Below, piece after piece: positions 31,750-39,474 of a stretch of 52,804 bases of DNA. The DNA is taken from positions 1-52,804 of the forward strand of contig NZ_JBEZFP010000054.1 of the NCBI RefSeq assembly GCF_040649515.1. The letters are read 5' to 3'. The notes beneath the pieces are model-generated. The model did no database searches, was not told the DNA's origin, and saw only the letters and a program-made list of their open reading frames with translations. The position numbers and the translations under genes were made by a program. The DNA comes from Yinghuangia elevatio. GTDB lineage: Bacteria > Actinomycetota > Actinomycetes > Streptomycetales > Streptomycetaceae. Each line of letters opens with the position of its first letter. The first letter of the stretch is position 1.

Positions 31750-32391
31750 ATGGCGCGGCGTAGCGGCGACGCGCCGGATCCCGGGCACTTCGAGGCGATG
31801 TACGGCGCCGCGCCCGACCCGTGGCACCTGGCCGAACGGGCTTACGACCTGCGCAAGTACGCGATCACGACGGCATCGCTGCCCCGCGAACGCTACGCCT
31901 CCGCCTTTGAACCGGCTTGCTCGGTCGGCGTGTTGACGCGCATGCTCGCCGAGCGCTGCGACCGGCTCCTCGCCTGCGACCTGTCGCAGGTAGCCGTCGA
32001 CCAGGCCCGGGCCCGCTGCGCGGACCTGCCGTGGGTGACCGTGGACCGCCGGGTGCTGCCCGCCGAGTGGCCGACGGCGAGCGGGAGCGCGTACGACCTG
32101 ATCGTCTTGTCCGAGTTCCTGTACTACCTCGATGATGCCGACTTCGACGGCGTGCTCGACCACACCACACGATCCCTGGCCGAGGGCGGCACCCTCGCCG
32201 CCGTCCACTGGCGCCCGCACGCCCGCGAACACGTACGCCCGGCGCCGGACGTCCACGAGGCGCTGCGTCGCCGTCCCGGCCTCGTCCACCTTGTCGAGCA
32301 CCGCGAACCGGACTTCCTCCTCGACGTGTTCGTCGCCGGCAGCGGCTCGCCCGCGTCCATGTCCCCGGCCGCCGCCGAGGGGCTGCGATGA
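31750..32391 (+). CDS. NodS-like SAM-dependent methyltransferase
   Basis: This 213-residue methyltransferase starts HFEAMYGAAPDPWHLAERAY and DLRKYAITTASLPRERY, then FEPACSVGVLTRMLAERCD (motif I around 53-71) and LLACDLSQVAVDQAR, a pattern typical of the NodS family. Rhizobial NodS N-methylates the deacetylated sugar of Nod factors, so here the likely target is an amine exposed by the PIG-L deacetylase. ATG 31750 is 2 bases after the deacetylase stop; GTG 31741 would overlap it. It overlaps the glycosyltransferase gene by ATGA. Confidence 0.9.
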   Translation: MARRSGDAPDPGHFEAMYGAAPDPWHLAERAYDLRKYAITTASLPRERYASAFEPACSVGVLTRMLAERCDRLLACDLSQVAVDQARARCADLPWVTVDRRVLPAEWPTASGSAYDLIVLSEFLYYLDDADFDGVLDHTTRSLAEGGTLAAVHWRPHAREHVRPAPDVHEALRRRPGLVHLVEHREPDFLLDVFVAGSGSPASMSPAAAEGLR

Positions 32392-33194
32392 GCCCTGTCC
32401 GACGCGCCGGCACCGGACGGGACGCGGGGGATGTGACGCGGGTGGTCGTCGTCGTGCCGGCGCGCGACGAGCAGGACGAACTCCCAGGCTGCCTCGACGC
32501 CTTGTCCGTCGCGGCCGCCCGTGTCGAGCCGATCGGGGTGCGCGTGGACGTGGTCGTGGCCGCGGACAGTTGCGTCGACCGCACCGCCGCCGTCGCCAGG
32601 GACTTCGGTGCCAGGGTCGTCGAGACCGACGTCGGCACCGCGGGCGCCGCCCGCGCGGCGGGGTTCGCCGCGGCACTCGGGCAGTCCTGGATCACCCGAG
32701 CCCCGGAAGCGTCCAGCCACCGCGACCGCCTGTGGCTCGCGACCACCGACGCCGACAGCCGCGTACCGCGCGGATGGCTCGCCTGTCAGATCGCGTGGGC
32801 AGCCCGGGGATGGGACGCCGTCGCGGGGACCGTACGCGTGTCCGACTGGAGCGGACACCCGCCAGGCGCCGCCGAGGCGTTCGCGGCCCGATATCACCAC
32901 TGGCACGGACGCCCGCCGCACGTGCACGGCGCCAACCTCGGATTCCGCAGCGCCGCCTACCAGGCGGTCGGCGGATTCACCACCTCGGCGGTCGGTGAGG
33001 ACCACGACCTCGTCCGCGCGCTGGAGAACGCCGGCTACCGCGTCTTGCGGACCGCCGCGCACTCGGTCGTGACCTCCGCGCGGCTCGACCCACGCGCTCC
33101 GGGCGGCTTCGGCCACGCCCTGCGCGCCTATTCCGAGGCCCAGGCGCATGCCGATGCCGACGCCCACGCCGACGCGCTGCGTGAGTTCCGCTGA
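32388..33194 (+). CDS. GT2-family glycosyltransferase
   Basis: This 268-residue inverting glycosyltransferase of the GT-A fold has the nucleotide-sugar strand VVVVVPARDEQDELPGCLDAL (in part), the DxD-type DAD at 121-123 (ATTDADSRVPRGW), the acceptor loop HGANLGFRSAAY (180-191) and the catalytic GEDHDL (Glu204/Asp205). No membrane helices are seen, so it is a soluble or peripheral enzyme. The C-terminus is Ala/Asp/His-rich (HADADAHADAL). It is the last of four genes, all with overlapping or abutting ends. Confidence 0.92.
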   Translation: MSPVRRAGTGRDAGDVTRVVVVVPARDEQDELPGCLDALSVAAARVEPIGVRVDVVVAADSCVDRTAAVARDFGARVVETDVGTAGAARAAGFAAALGQSWITRAPEASSHRDRLWLATTDADSRVPRGWLACQIAWAARGWDAVAGTVRVSDWSGHPPGAAEAFAARYHHWHGRPPHVHGANLGFRSAAYQAVGGFTTSAVGEDHDLVRALENAGYRVLRTAAHSVVTSARLDPRAPGGFGHALRAYSEAQAHADADAHADALREFR

Positions 33195-33860
33195 GCCGAC
33201 CGTACCGACAACGCGCACCCGCACGCGCGTGAACTGTCGCCCTCGTGCCACGCCACCGTGCGCCCCGTCAGGCGTGGATGGATGCGAACAGGCCATTCGG
33301 CAAAGGGGATTCCACTTCGCGGACCTGCTCGTCGTGCGCGTGTCGGCTGTAGGCCGGGATGCTGCCGACAGGCGGCGGGTGCGCCGCAGCCGTCGCGGAC
33401 GGAAGGATCACAGGTACGCGGCGGGCCTGGCGGTGGCTTGCCGCACAAGCCGCGCACCGGTCAGGGTGTGCCCGGGATGACGGCGGGCGCACCGTGTCGG
33501 GGGCTCTGTCCTGACGGGGGAGCAGCCGGTGGCGGAACAGCAGTGCGCGGGCCGCGGTGACCCAACCCCGGCCCGCGCATTGCCTCGCCTCCGCGACCGC
33601 ATCCGGCCGGTACCCGAATGCACCCGGGCGGCCGACCCGTGATCGCCGCTACTGCACGCGGGGGACTCGGCCGGTTGACGGTTTGAAGGAGTCTTCAATT
33701 GCGCACATGAATTTCCGGGTATAGGACCAGACAGGCCGCCCGACGGGTTGCGGAGGTCGGTCGGCTCTGGTCGTGTGCGGTCGGTCGCGTTCGTCGGGGA
33801 GGCGGTCGACGCCAGGCCGGATGCGCGTTGTGCGCGTCCGGGGATCCGGGAGGTCGCCGC
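33195..33860. other. 666-base gap, hairpin and AT-rich promoter-like patch
   Basis: No convincing gene is seen. A 10-base-pair hairpin with one wobble (33465-33474 with 33484-33493) may end the glycosyltransferase operon. From about 33670 the sequence is AT-richer with TTGACG (33675-33680) and GGGTATAGG (33717-33725), a likely promoter region for the small gene/ArsR pair downstream. Confidence 0.4.
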
Positions 33861-34100
33861 GTGGACGTATCCGCAGAGTCGGTGCGTGCGCGGGTGCGCC
33901 GTGCCCGGGAGGCACTTGCGGACGCTGCCGAGGGCCAGGACCCCCGTGCCGTTTCCGCCGCGCTGGACGAGTTGGAGGGCGCCCTGCAGTCCGCCCGGGA
34001 CAACGGCGTGGCCATTCCGGCGGCCGGCGAGGACCAGGAGCCCGGGCGCCCGGGGCCGCCGCGGTCCGGCGGCGGGTCGGACGGGCGCGGAAGGGGTTGA
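33861..34100 (+). CDS. small helical protein before the ArsR gene
   Basis: This 79-residue protein is almost wholly helical for 50 residues (SAESVRARVRRAREALADA, then VSAALDELEGALQSARD) and then Pro/Gly-rich. No family is recognised. GTG 33861 is preceded by GGGAGG with a 7-base spacing. It ends 5 bases before the ArsR start, so they form an operon. Confidence 0.55.
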   Translation: MDVSAESVRARVRRAREALADAAEGQDPRAVSAALDELEGALQSARDNGVAIPAAGEDQEPGRPGPPRSGGGSDGRGRG

Positions 34101-34105
34101 GCGCG

Positions 34106-34447
34106 GTGCCGGTTCCGCTCTACCAGGCGAAGGCGGAGTTCTTCCGGATGCTCGGCCATCCGGTACGCATCCGGGTGCTGGAACTGCTCCAGGAGGGGCC
34201 GCTGCCGGTCCGCGACCTGCTGGCCGCCATAGAGGTGGAACCGTCCAACCTCTCCCAGCAGTTGGCCGTGCTGCGCCGCTCCGGGATCGTCACCTCCGAG
34301 CGGGACGGCTCCACGGTCGTCTATCAACTCGCGGGCGGCGACGTCGCGGACCTGATGCGGGCGGCGCGCCGCATCCTCACCGAAATGCTGGCCGGGCAGC
34401 GGGAACTGCTGGACGAATTGCGCGAGGCGGAGGCCGCCGCCTCGTGA
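34106..34447 (+). CDS. ArsR/SmtB-family transcriptional regulator
   Basis: This is a 113-residue dimeric winged-HTH repressor. The fold starts at once (AKAEFFRMLGHPVRIRVLEL), the recognition helix is in PSNLSQQLAVLRRSGIVTSE (about 48-67) and the wing is RDGSTVVYQLAG. There are no Cys residues and few His, so classic metal sensing by alpha-3 or alpha-5 sites is unlikely; it may sense another signal. GTG 34106 is 9 bases after AAGGGG. It is convergent with the phosphotransferase gene. Confidence 0.92.
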   Translation: MPVPLYQAKAEFFRMLGHPVRIRVLELLQEGPLPVRDLLAAIEVEPSNLSQQLAVLRRSGIVTSERDGSTVVYQLAGGDVADLMRAARRILTEMLAGQRELLDELREAEAAAS

Positions 34448-34481
34448 GGGCACGCTCCGCAGCCGCCCCGGCCGGGTCGGA

Positions 34482-35537
34482 TCATTCGGGTGCGAAGACC
34501 TCGTGGTCGGCGGCGGCGGTTCCGAGGCGGTGCAGGAGCACGCTCGTGATCGCCGGGTCGACCTTGAGGGTGATGCCCCAGAGGAAGAAGCCGTGGACGA
34601 TGCCCTGCCGTATGCCGAGCCACGCCTCGTCCCACTTGGGTGCGTCCACTCCGGCGGCGGCCAGGGCGTCGAGGTAGTGGCGCAGGAGGTCCTTCTCGGT
34701 ACGCCGGCGGTCCTCGACGGTCAGCACCGACGCGATGTGGTAGCCGACGTCGAGGTACCAGGGGCCGCGCTGCACGAGCTGCCAGTCGACGAAGGCGGGG
34801 TGCCCGTCGCTGTCGAGGTAGAGGTTCCCGACGTGGGTGTCGCCGTGGACCACGGTCCAGGGCGAGGCGTCCTCGGCCCGTGCGGCCATGTTCCGGTACG
34901 CCGCGAACAGCGCATCGGCGTCGCGTACTTCCGCCGGCACCCCGGCACCGATCTCCGACTCGAAGTTGCTGCGGATCTCCGGCAACCCGCGCCGGGTGGC
35001 GTACGAAGCGAGCCGCGGCGCCAGCCAGTTGGCGGTGGCCGCCTGCTCGTCCCCCCAGCCGGAGGCGTGCAGCAGCGCGAGTTGGGACAGGCTCTCCGCC
35101 GCCAGGTCAGGGGTGTAGTCGGCGGCGGCGTCGAGGAACACGGCGCCCCGGTGGACGACGTCCTCGGTGATGACCACGTTGTGCTCCGACTCGCGGTCGA
35201 CGTCGGCGTACACGCTGCTCAGGGTGCGCACGCCGCTGCGGGCCGCGAAGTGGCGGTAGAAGGAGACCTCGAAGAATCCGGCGTGGCGGGCCGGCCAACC
35301 GGCCTCGGAGAAATACCCCTTGGCCCACAAAATCGGGGACAGGCCCTCCGGGACGCCCCCTTGGCACTCGATACTGAACGACGCGTTCGTCGCCACGCGA
35401 CTGATCACGGGGCCCGGCGTCACGTCGGTGACCACGATGCCCGGAAAGCGCGCGGACAGCGCGCTGCCGAGCCAGGACGGCGACATGAGGTCCGACAGCG
35501 TCCGCGGAACGGGAGGAGCGGGCCGAGTCATGGACAT
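34482..35537 (-). CDS. aminoglycoside-phosphotransferase-fold kinase
   Basis: This 351-residue phosphotransferase of the APH/choline-kinase fold has the catalytic loop HGDTHVGNLYL (Asp233, Asn238) and the metal-binding Asp in AFVDWQL (Asp251). Upstream are the N-lobe lysine region (ILWAKGYF) and FFEVSFYRHFAARSGVRTL. Such proteins phosphorylate hydroxyls of small molecules; most actinomycete copies are not resistance enzymes, and the DUF1679-like YLDVGYHIASVLTVEDRR segment suggests an ecdysteroid-kinase-like branch. ATG 35537 was chosen; ATG 35531 is an alternative. Confidence 0.88.
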   Translation of the reverse strand: MSMTRPAPPVPRTLSDLMSPSWLGSALSARFPGIVVTDVTPGPVISRVATNASFSIECQGGVPEGLSPILWAKGYFSEAGWPARHAGFFEVSFYRHFAARSGVRTLSSVYADVDRESEHNVVITEDVVHRGAVFLDAAADYTPDLAAESLSQLALLHASGWGDEQAATANWLAPRLASYATRRGLPEIRSNFESEIGAGVPAEVRDADALFAAYRNMAARAEDASPWTVVHGDTHVGNLYLDSDGHPAFVDWQLVQRGPWYLDVGYHIASVLTVEDRRRTEKDLLRHYLDALAAAGVDAPKWDEAWLGIRQGIVHGFFLWGITLKVDPAITSVLLHRLGTAAADHEVFAPE

Positions 35538-35736
35538 GGCACACCGATCGCTAGTATTTGATCATGTCGCTGGGATTCTATCCATCGACATGTGCGCGCG
35601 GTAGAGCCCGGAGCCGCCCACGCGGTCACTGCGCACGAAGTCCTCGACAAGCCCTGGGCTCCAGGGACATCCACGTCCTTCCGCGGACAGCCGCGCGGGT
35701 CGTACGAGCGGGTCCGCGCCGGCAAGCGGAACAGTG

Positions 35737-36180
35737 GGCGAACGCGCCCACGACGGCGATGATCCCGATCACCAGCGGCAGCAGGGCGGCGACCACGCTG
35801 CCGAACACGACCAGCAGCAGGACGAGGGTGAGCGGGATGACGATGGCCTCGGCCAACACCAGTTCCTTGCCGGTCTGTTCGCCCATCTCGCTGAACACCG
35901 CGGCCTGGCCGCCGGCCCCGACGGCCAGGCCCCCGCGCGTGGGCCGGTGTAGGCGTCGATGACGCTCTTGGCGTGCTTCTCGCGCTCCGTGTCGTCGCCC
36001 TTGACGTGGCGAGGACCACGTCTTCGCGGCCGTCCTCGGAACGGAGGTTGGGGCTGCCGGTGTCCCAGTAGGAGACCACGTTCTCCAGGTTCGGATCCTG
36101 CTTCAGGGCGGCGGCTCCGCCGCGACCGCATCGGCGGCATCCGCGCGCTTGCCGTCCAGGAAAGCGGTCAGGCACTCGTG
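35737..36180 (-). pseudogene. MMPL-family transporter remnant, frameshifted
   Basis: Three minus-strand frames together spell one MMPL segment. They are ALKQDPNLENVVSYWDTGSP (about 36110-36000), then DDTEREKHAKSVIDAYTGP (about 35998-35940), then FSEMGEQTGKELVLAEAIVI followed by a membrane helix (35895-35737). The order matches the first periplasmic loop and the following helices of MMPL/RND lipid exporters, but at least two frameshifts break it and the rest of the ~700-residue protein is missing. It is non-functional. Confidence 0.7.
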
Positions 36181-36510
36181 CACGGCGGAGCGAGTCGACT
36201 CCCGCCATCGGGCGTGCGCACCCGTGGACGGCGGTGCCCCGCCACCGTGCCCGAAGGCTCCCACGACGGTCATCTCATAGCCTTCCTGCTGACCTCGGCG
36301 CGGCACCGCACGGGCCGGCGCTCCCCGGGCCCCGTCGAGGGCCGCCCTCTGCAGGATCACCGGTTGGAACCGCCCGCACTCAAGCGCACGCCCGGCGCCC
36401 GGCGGCACGCCACCGCGCACCCCGGGCGCGCCTGTCGACCGGCGCAGTTCGGCCGTACGAACCGTCCACCCCCGGTCGCGGGGCAAAATGCGCGTTCCAG
36501 GCTCGACGGG

Positions 36511-36837
36511 ATGAGTGATCATGAGCCGGTCTTCAAACGCAGCAAGTGGGGATCCAACCGCTACGTCCACAACCACCCGGGCCCCGTGGGCATGGCCCTC
36601 ATCGTCAGCATGCTCATCGGCGTCAGCGTCGTCATGGTCACGCCGGCCACCAGGACCGGGCCGTTCACGGTTCCCGACGACAGCTACTCGCCGCCCCGGC
36701 CGACCACCGACAACATCCGGTACGGGGCCCCTGTCCGACCACGCCCTGCCTCTCGACCCTGCGCTCCGCCTCACCCGGCGAATGAGACGAGCCTGTCCCC
36801 GAACACGGTCACCACGCACCGCCCGTCGCCGCACTGA
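36511..36837 (+). CDS. small single-span membrane protein
   Basis: This 108-residue protein begins MSDHEPVFKRSKWGSNRYVH, then has one strong helix (about 26-44, VGMALIVSMLIGVSVVMV) and a Pro/Thr/Arg-rich tail. The N-terminal FKRSKWG pattern looks like a family of small actinomycete membrane proteins, but I cannot name it. The C-terminal ~35 residues have weaker codon bias. ATG 36511 has only a weak GACGGG. A hairpin follows. Confidence 0.5.
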   Translation: MSDHEPVFKRSKWGSNRYVHNHPGPVGMALIVSMLIGVSVVMVTPATRTGPFTVPDDSYSPPRPTTDNIRYGAPVRPRPASRPCAPPHPANETSLSPNTVTTHRPSPH

Positions 36838-36849
36838 CGAGGGCTGAAG

Positions 36850-36868
36850 ACTGCCGGGTTCCGGCAGT
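36850..36868 (+). terminator. hairpin after the small membrane protein
   Basis: ACTGCCGG-GTT-CCGGCAGT is a perfect 8-base-pair stem with a 3-base loop, 12 bases after the stop. There is no T tract. Confidence 0.65.
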
Positions 36869-36937
36869 GCGTTGCGGCCGGGTGGGAGGGGACGATGCGG
36901 TCGAGTCGTTGAACGGTGGGGCGAAGGAGGGTGCCAT

Positions 36938-37570
36938 ATGTGGGCCGGACCTGGGGTCGCGTGTGTGCTGCGCATTGCCGACGGGCATGTCACCTACCCG
37001 GACGGGACGGCGGCCGGGCGGGTGGTGGCGCAGGCGCAGGGCGGAGTGGCGGCGCTGCGGCGGGCATTCGCGCGGAACCCGGAGAGCGCGCGGCTGGACG
37101 TCGTGGTCTACGCCGCGGCGGGGCACCCCCTGCTCTGCGTCGTCAAGCACCGGTCGGCCCGCGCGCGTGTGGAGGTGAACGGCCCGAACGGCGATCCCGT
37201 GGGGTGGATCGAGAAGAGCAAGGGCCTTGTTCGCAAGACGTACCAGGCCAAGGACGCCTGGGGACGGGTGGTCGGCGAGGTCCGCGACCAGAAGCCGACG
37301 CGCCTTGAACCGCACTACTGGGCGTTGCTGCACGCGCCGGACGGAACAGTGGTCGGACGCCTCACCCAACGCACCGAGGTACGTCCGGGCGCGGTGATGG
37401 CCGGACTCGCCCGCAATCACCGCACGTGGTGGGAGGCGGACTTGGGGCCGAACGTCGCCGAGCCGTTCCGGACGCTGGTGGTGGGCTTCGCGGGCGTCGT
37501 CGGGATGGTCACCGGTCTGGACGCCCGACCGCCCGGACTGGGCGACGTGGCCGGGCAGTTCACCCCCTGA
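36938..37570 (+). CDS. LURP-one/scramblase-like protein, tentative
   Basis: This 210-residue protein is rich in short beta strands of the form GHPLLCVVKHRSARARVEVN, GDPVGWIEKSKG and VVGEVRDQ, ALLHAPDGTVVGRLTQR. This alternation of D-G-xx-VG turns and strands resembles the tubby-like LURP-one/phospholipid-scramblase fold. There is no signal peptide. AAGGAGG lies 7 bases before ATG 36938. The stop overlaps the start of the next gene (TGATG), so they are coupled. The family call rests on pattern only. Confidence 0.6.
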   Translation: MWAGPGVACVLRIADGHVTYPDGTAAGRVVAQAQGGVAALRRAFARNPESARLDVVVYAAAGHPLLCVVKHRSARARVEVNGPNGDPVGWIEKSKGLVRKTYQAKDAWGRVVGEVRDQKPTRLEPHYWALLHAPDGTVVGRLTQRTEVRPGAVMAGLARNHRTWWEADLGPNVAEPFRTLVVGFAGVVGMVTGLDARPPGLGDVAGQFTP

Positions 37571-38508
37571 TGGCCGAGCACGCGGAGCATCCGGAGCGCC
37601 TGGAGCCCTCGGGGCATCCGGAGCGCGCGGAGCCCTCGGAGCACTCCGAGGGCTCCGCGCGTAGGCAAGCGCGGCGTCGGCGCTACTGCCGGAATTCCGG
37701 TAGGGACGGCCGCCGGTGTGACCGGTGCCGTTCCGCCCTGCGACGGAAGGTGTGGCTGTCGGTGCTCGTTCTGGCTGCGGCGGCAGTGGTGTTGGCGGTG
37801 TTGAGCGTGGGAACAAGTCTCGCGCTGGCCGACCATGTCGAGGAGGACCGCGCGTACCGCGACGCGCGGCCTTGCGCACCGGCCGACGGTGAGGGCCGCG
37901 ACCGCGCGTGCCTGCGGAGCGTACCGGCCGTGGTGCGTGCGGTGATCGACGTCGGCGGACGGAACTCGCGTCACGAACTACAGCTGACCAGTGCGGAGTT
38001 CTCGTACCGTAGGGTGCCGGTCAATGCCTCCGGCCCCCTGCTCGGACAGGTCGCCAGGGGTGACACGGTGTCGGTGACCCTGTGGCGCGACCGCGTCGTG
38101 GAGGTGCGCGCGGCGGGCCGTACCGAGGCCACGAGGGACACGCCCTACGAGGACGCGGTCGGCGCCGTGGTGGTGATCGGTCTGACCGTTCCCCTGGTTC
38201 CCGTGTCGGCACGGCTCGCGCTGTGGCTGGTGCGCCACCGCCGCGCGGTCGTGGCGGACGAGGTCAACGCCCTGGTGTACGCCTGGGCGCCGGTGGACGC
38301 CGGGCTGTCGGCCGCCGCCCTGGCATCGCTCGTCGGGGCGTTGGCCGCGCCGGGGCTCGGGTTCGGCGCGGGCCTGGCGACGCGCTCGGTCGTCGTCGTG
38401 GTGTTCGCGGCGCTCGCGTTCGCGGGTGGTTGGGCGGCGGCACGGTCCCTGGCTCCGGCGATGCGGCGGCGCGAGGCCGCCCGCACCGCCGGCACCGGTC
38501 AATCATGA
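37570..38508 (+). CDS. multi-span membrane protein with repeat-rich N-terminus
   Basis: This 312-residue protein has a cytoplasmic N-terminus that is charged and repetitive (HPERLEPSG/HPERAEPSE) and contains three Cys near RRCDRC. Membrane segments lie at about 60-85, 198-220, 250-275 and 275-295. Between the first two is an extracytoplasmic domain with a Cys pair (PCAPAD...RACLRS). The layout resembles many uncharacterised actinomycete membrane proteins; no family is recognised. ATG 37570 overlaps the previous stop. A long perfect inverted repeat lies 54 bases after the start. The last 10 bases overlap the convergent FadR-type gene. Confidence 0.72.
   Translation: MAEHAEHPERLEPSGHPERAEPSEHSEGSARRQARRRRYCRNSGRDGRRCDRCRSALRRKVWLSVLVLAAAAVVLAVLSVGTSLALADHVEEDRAYRDARPCAPADGEGRDRACLRSVPAVVRAVIDVGGRNSRHELQLTSAEFSYRRVPVNASGPLLGQVARGDTVSVTLWRDRVVEVRAAGRTEATRDTPYEDAVGAVVVIGLTVPLVPVSARLALWLVRHRRAVVADEVNALVYAWAPVDAGLSAAALASLVGALAAPGLGFGAGLATRSVVVVVFAALAFAGGWAAARSLAPAMRRREAARTAGTGQS
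37588..37661. repeat. 27-base direct repeat running into an 18-bp perfect inverted repeat
   Basis: Units 37588-37614 and 37615-37641 match at 24 of 27 bases. The second unit's end forms an 18-base arm (37624-37641) that pairs perfectly with 37644-37661 across two bases. The whole lies inside the beginning of the membrane-protein frame, where it could fold into a very stable mRNA hairpin. Confidence 0.88.
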
Positions 38509-39290
38509 GCCGTCAGTGATCCCACGGCGTGCCCCGGCCGCGCCTCCAGCGGGTGCGACTGGGCGAACTCCACGTGCCTGCGGGCGAGTCCGTGCGTACC
38601 GTCGACGTCGCCCGCGGCGATCAGGTCGACGAGTTCGCGGTGCACGTCGAGGCCCGCGCGGATGCGCTCGGTGAAGTCCGAGCCCTCGGGGACCTCGTCC
38701 ACCCAGTGATGCTCGTGCGCCGACCAGAGCGTCTCGGCCGTCCCGAGCAGCAGTTGCATGGTCGTGTTGCCGCACAGCTCCACCAGGCCCTCGTGGAAGT
38801 CGCGGCAGGCGCGTACGAACGCGGGTAGGTCGTCCGTCAGTTCCACGCTGCGGGCGTGCAGTTCCCTCAGACGCGGCACCACTTCGACCGCGCGGTCCTC
38901 GCGCGCCGCGCACATGCCGGCGCACGCCGGTTCGAGGTTGCGAACGGCCGCCGCGAGGTCCTCGAGCGGGACGCGGCGGCTGCGCAGCACGAGCCCGAAG
39001 GTGCGGGCGGCGTCGACCTCGCTCGGCAGTTGGACCGCCAGGCCGCCGGTGTTGCCCCGGCGGACCGACACCAGGCCCTCGGTCTCCAGGATGCGGATCG
39101 CCTGCCGCAACGTGGTCTGGCCGACCTGGTACTCGACCAGCAGCTCGCTCTGCTTGGGCAGCAGGTCACCGTCGCGCATGCCGCCGTCCAGGATGCGGTC
39201 GCGCAGCACGTTGGCCAGTTCCTCGGCCACGCTCAGGCCCCGCACCCGGCCCCCGGTCGACCTGGCGCTCCCTGGTGTCGCGGTGCTCAC
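38499..39290 (-). CDS. FadR-subfamily GntR regulator
   Basis: This 263-residue regulator has a winged HTH at about 20-85 (AEELANVLRDRILDGGMRDGD, LPKQSELLVEYQVGQTTLRQAIR in pieces) followed by the wing VSVRRGNTGG and the helical FCD domain (about 110-250) with a DFHEGLVELCGN and RAGLDVHRELVDLI metal/ligand pattern. GTG 39290 has AAGGAG 8 bases upstream. It is divergent from the amidohydrolase gene, with repeated operator-like sequence between, so it is probably the local repressor, released by the amidohydrolase's substrate. Confidence 0.93.
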   Translation of the reverse strand: MSTATPGSARSTGGRVRGLSVAEELANVLRDRILDGGMRDGDLLPKQSELLVEYQVGQTTLRQAIRILETEGLVSVRRGNTGGLAVQLPSEVDAARTFGLVLRSRRVPLEDLAAAVRNLEPACAGMCAAREDRAVEVVPRLRELHARSVELTDDLPAFVRACRDFHEGLVELCGNTTMQLLLGTAETLWSAHEHHWVDEVPEGSDFTERIRAGLDVHRELVDLIAAGDVDGTHGLARRHVEFAQSHPLEARPGHAVGSLTAHD

Positions 39291-39424
39291 GGGCGGCTCT
39301 CCTTCTCGTGGTCCTCGGCTTGGCGTTTCCTCGGCTGCTTCGCGGTCCTGGGCCGGCTCCGCGGCCCTCGGCTTCGGCGTCCTCGGCCGCGCGCCCATCG
39401 TACGGAGCGGACCCCTGTATTGCC

Positions 39425-39452
39425 TTAATTAGCTAACATAGCTAACTTAGCC
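39425..39452. promoter_or_regulatory. repeated TAGCTAAC operator between fadR-type gene and amidohydrolase
   Basis: TTAGCTAAC (39429-39437) and ATAGCTAAC (39438-39446) lie side by side, with TTAGCTAA itself palindromic and a further CTTAG. This AT-rich cluster is striking in a ~73% GC region and sits ~30 bases before the amidohydrolase start and ~135 bases before the regulator start. It suits binding by the divergent FadR-type regulator. Confidence 0.55.
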
Positions 39453-39474
39453 GAATCAGTGAATGGAGGATTCC

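Noticed and set aside
34482..35537. Aminoglycoside resistance gene.
   Set aside because: The kinase core is present, but the fold is shared by many small-molecule kinases and nothing in sequence or context points to antibiotic modification.
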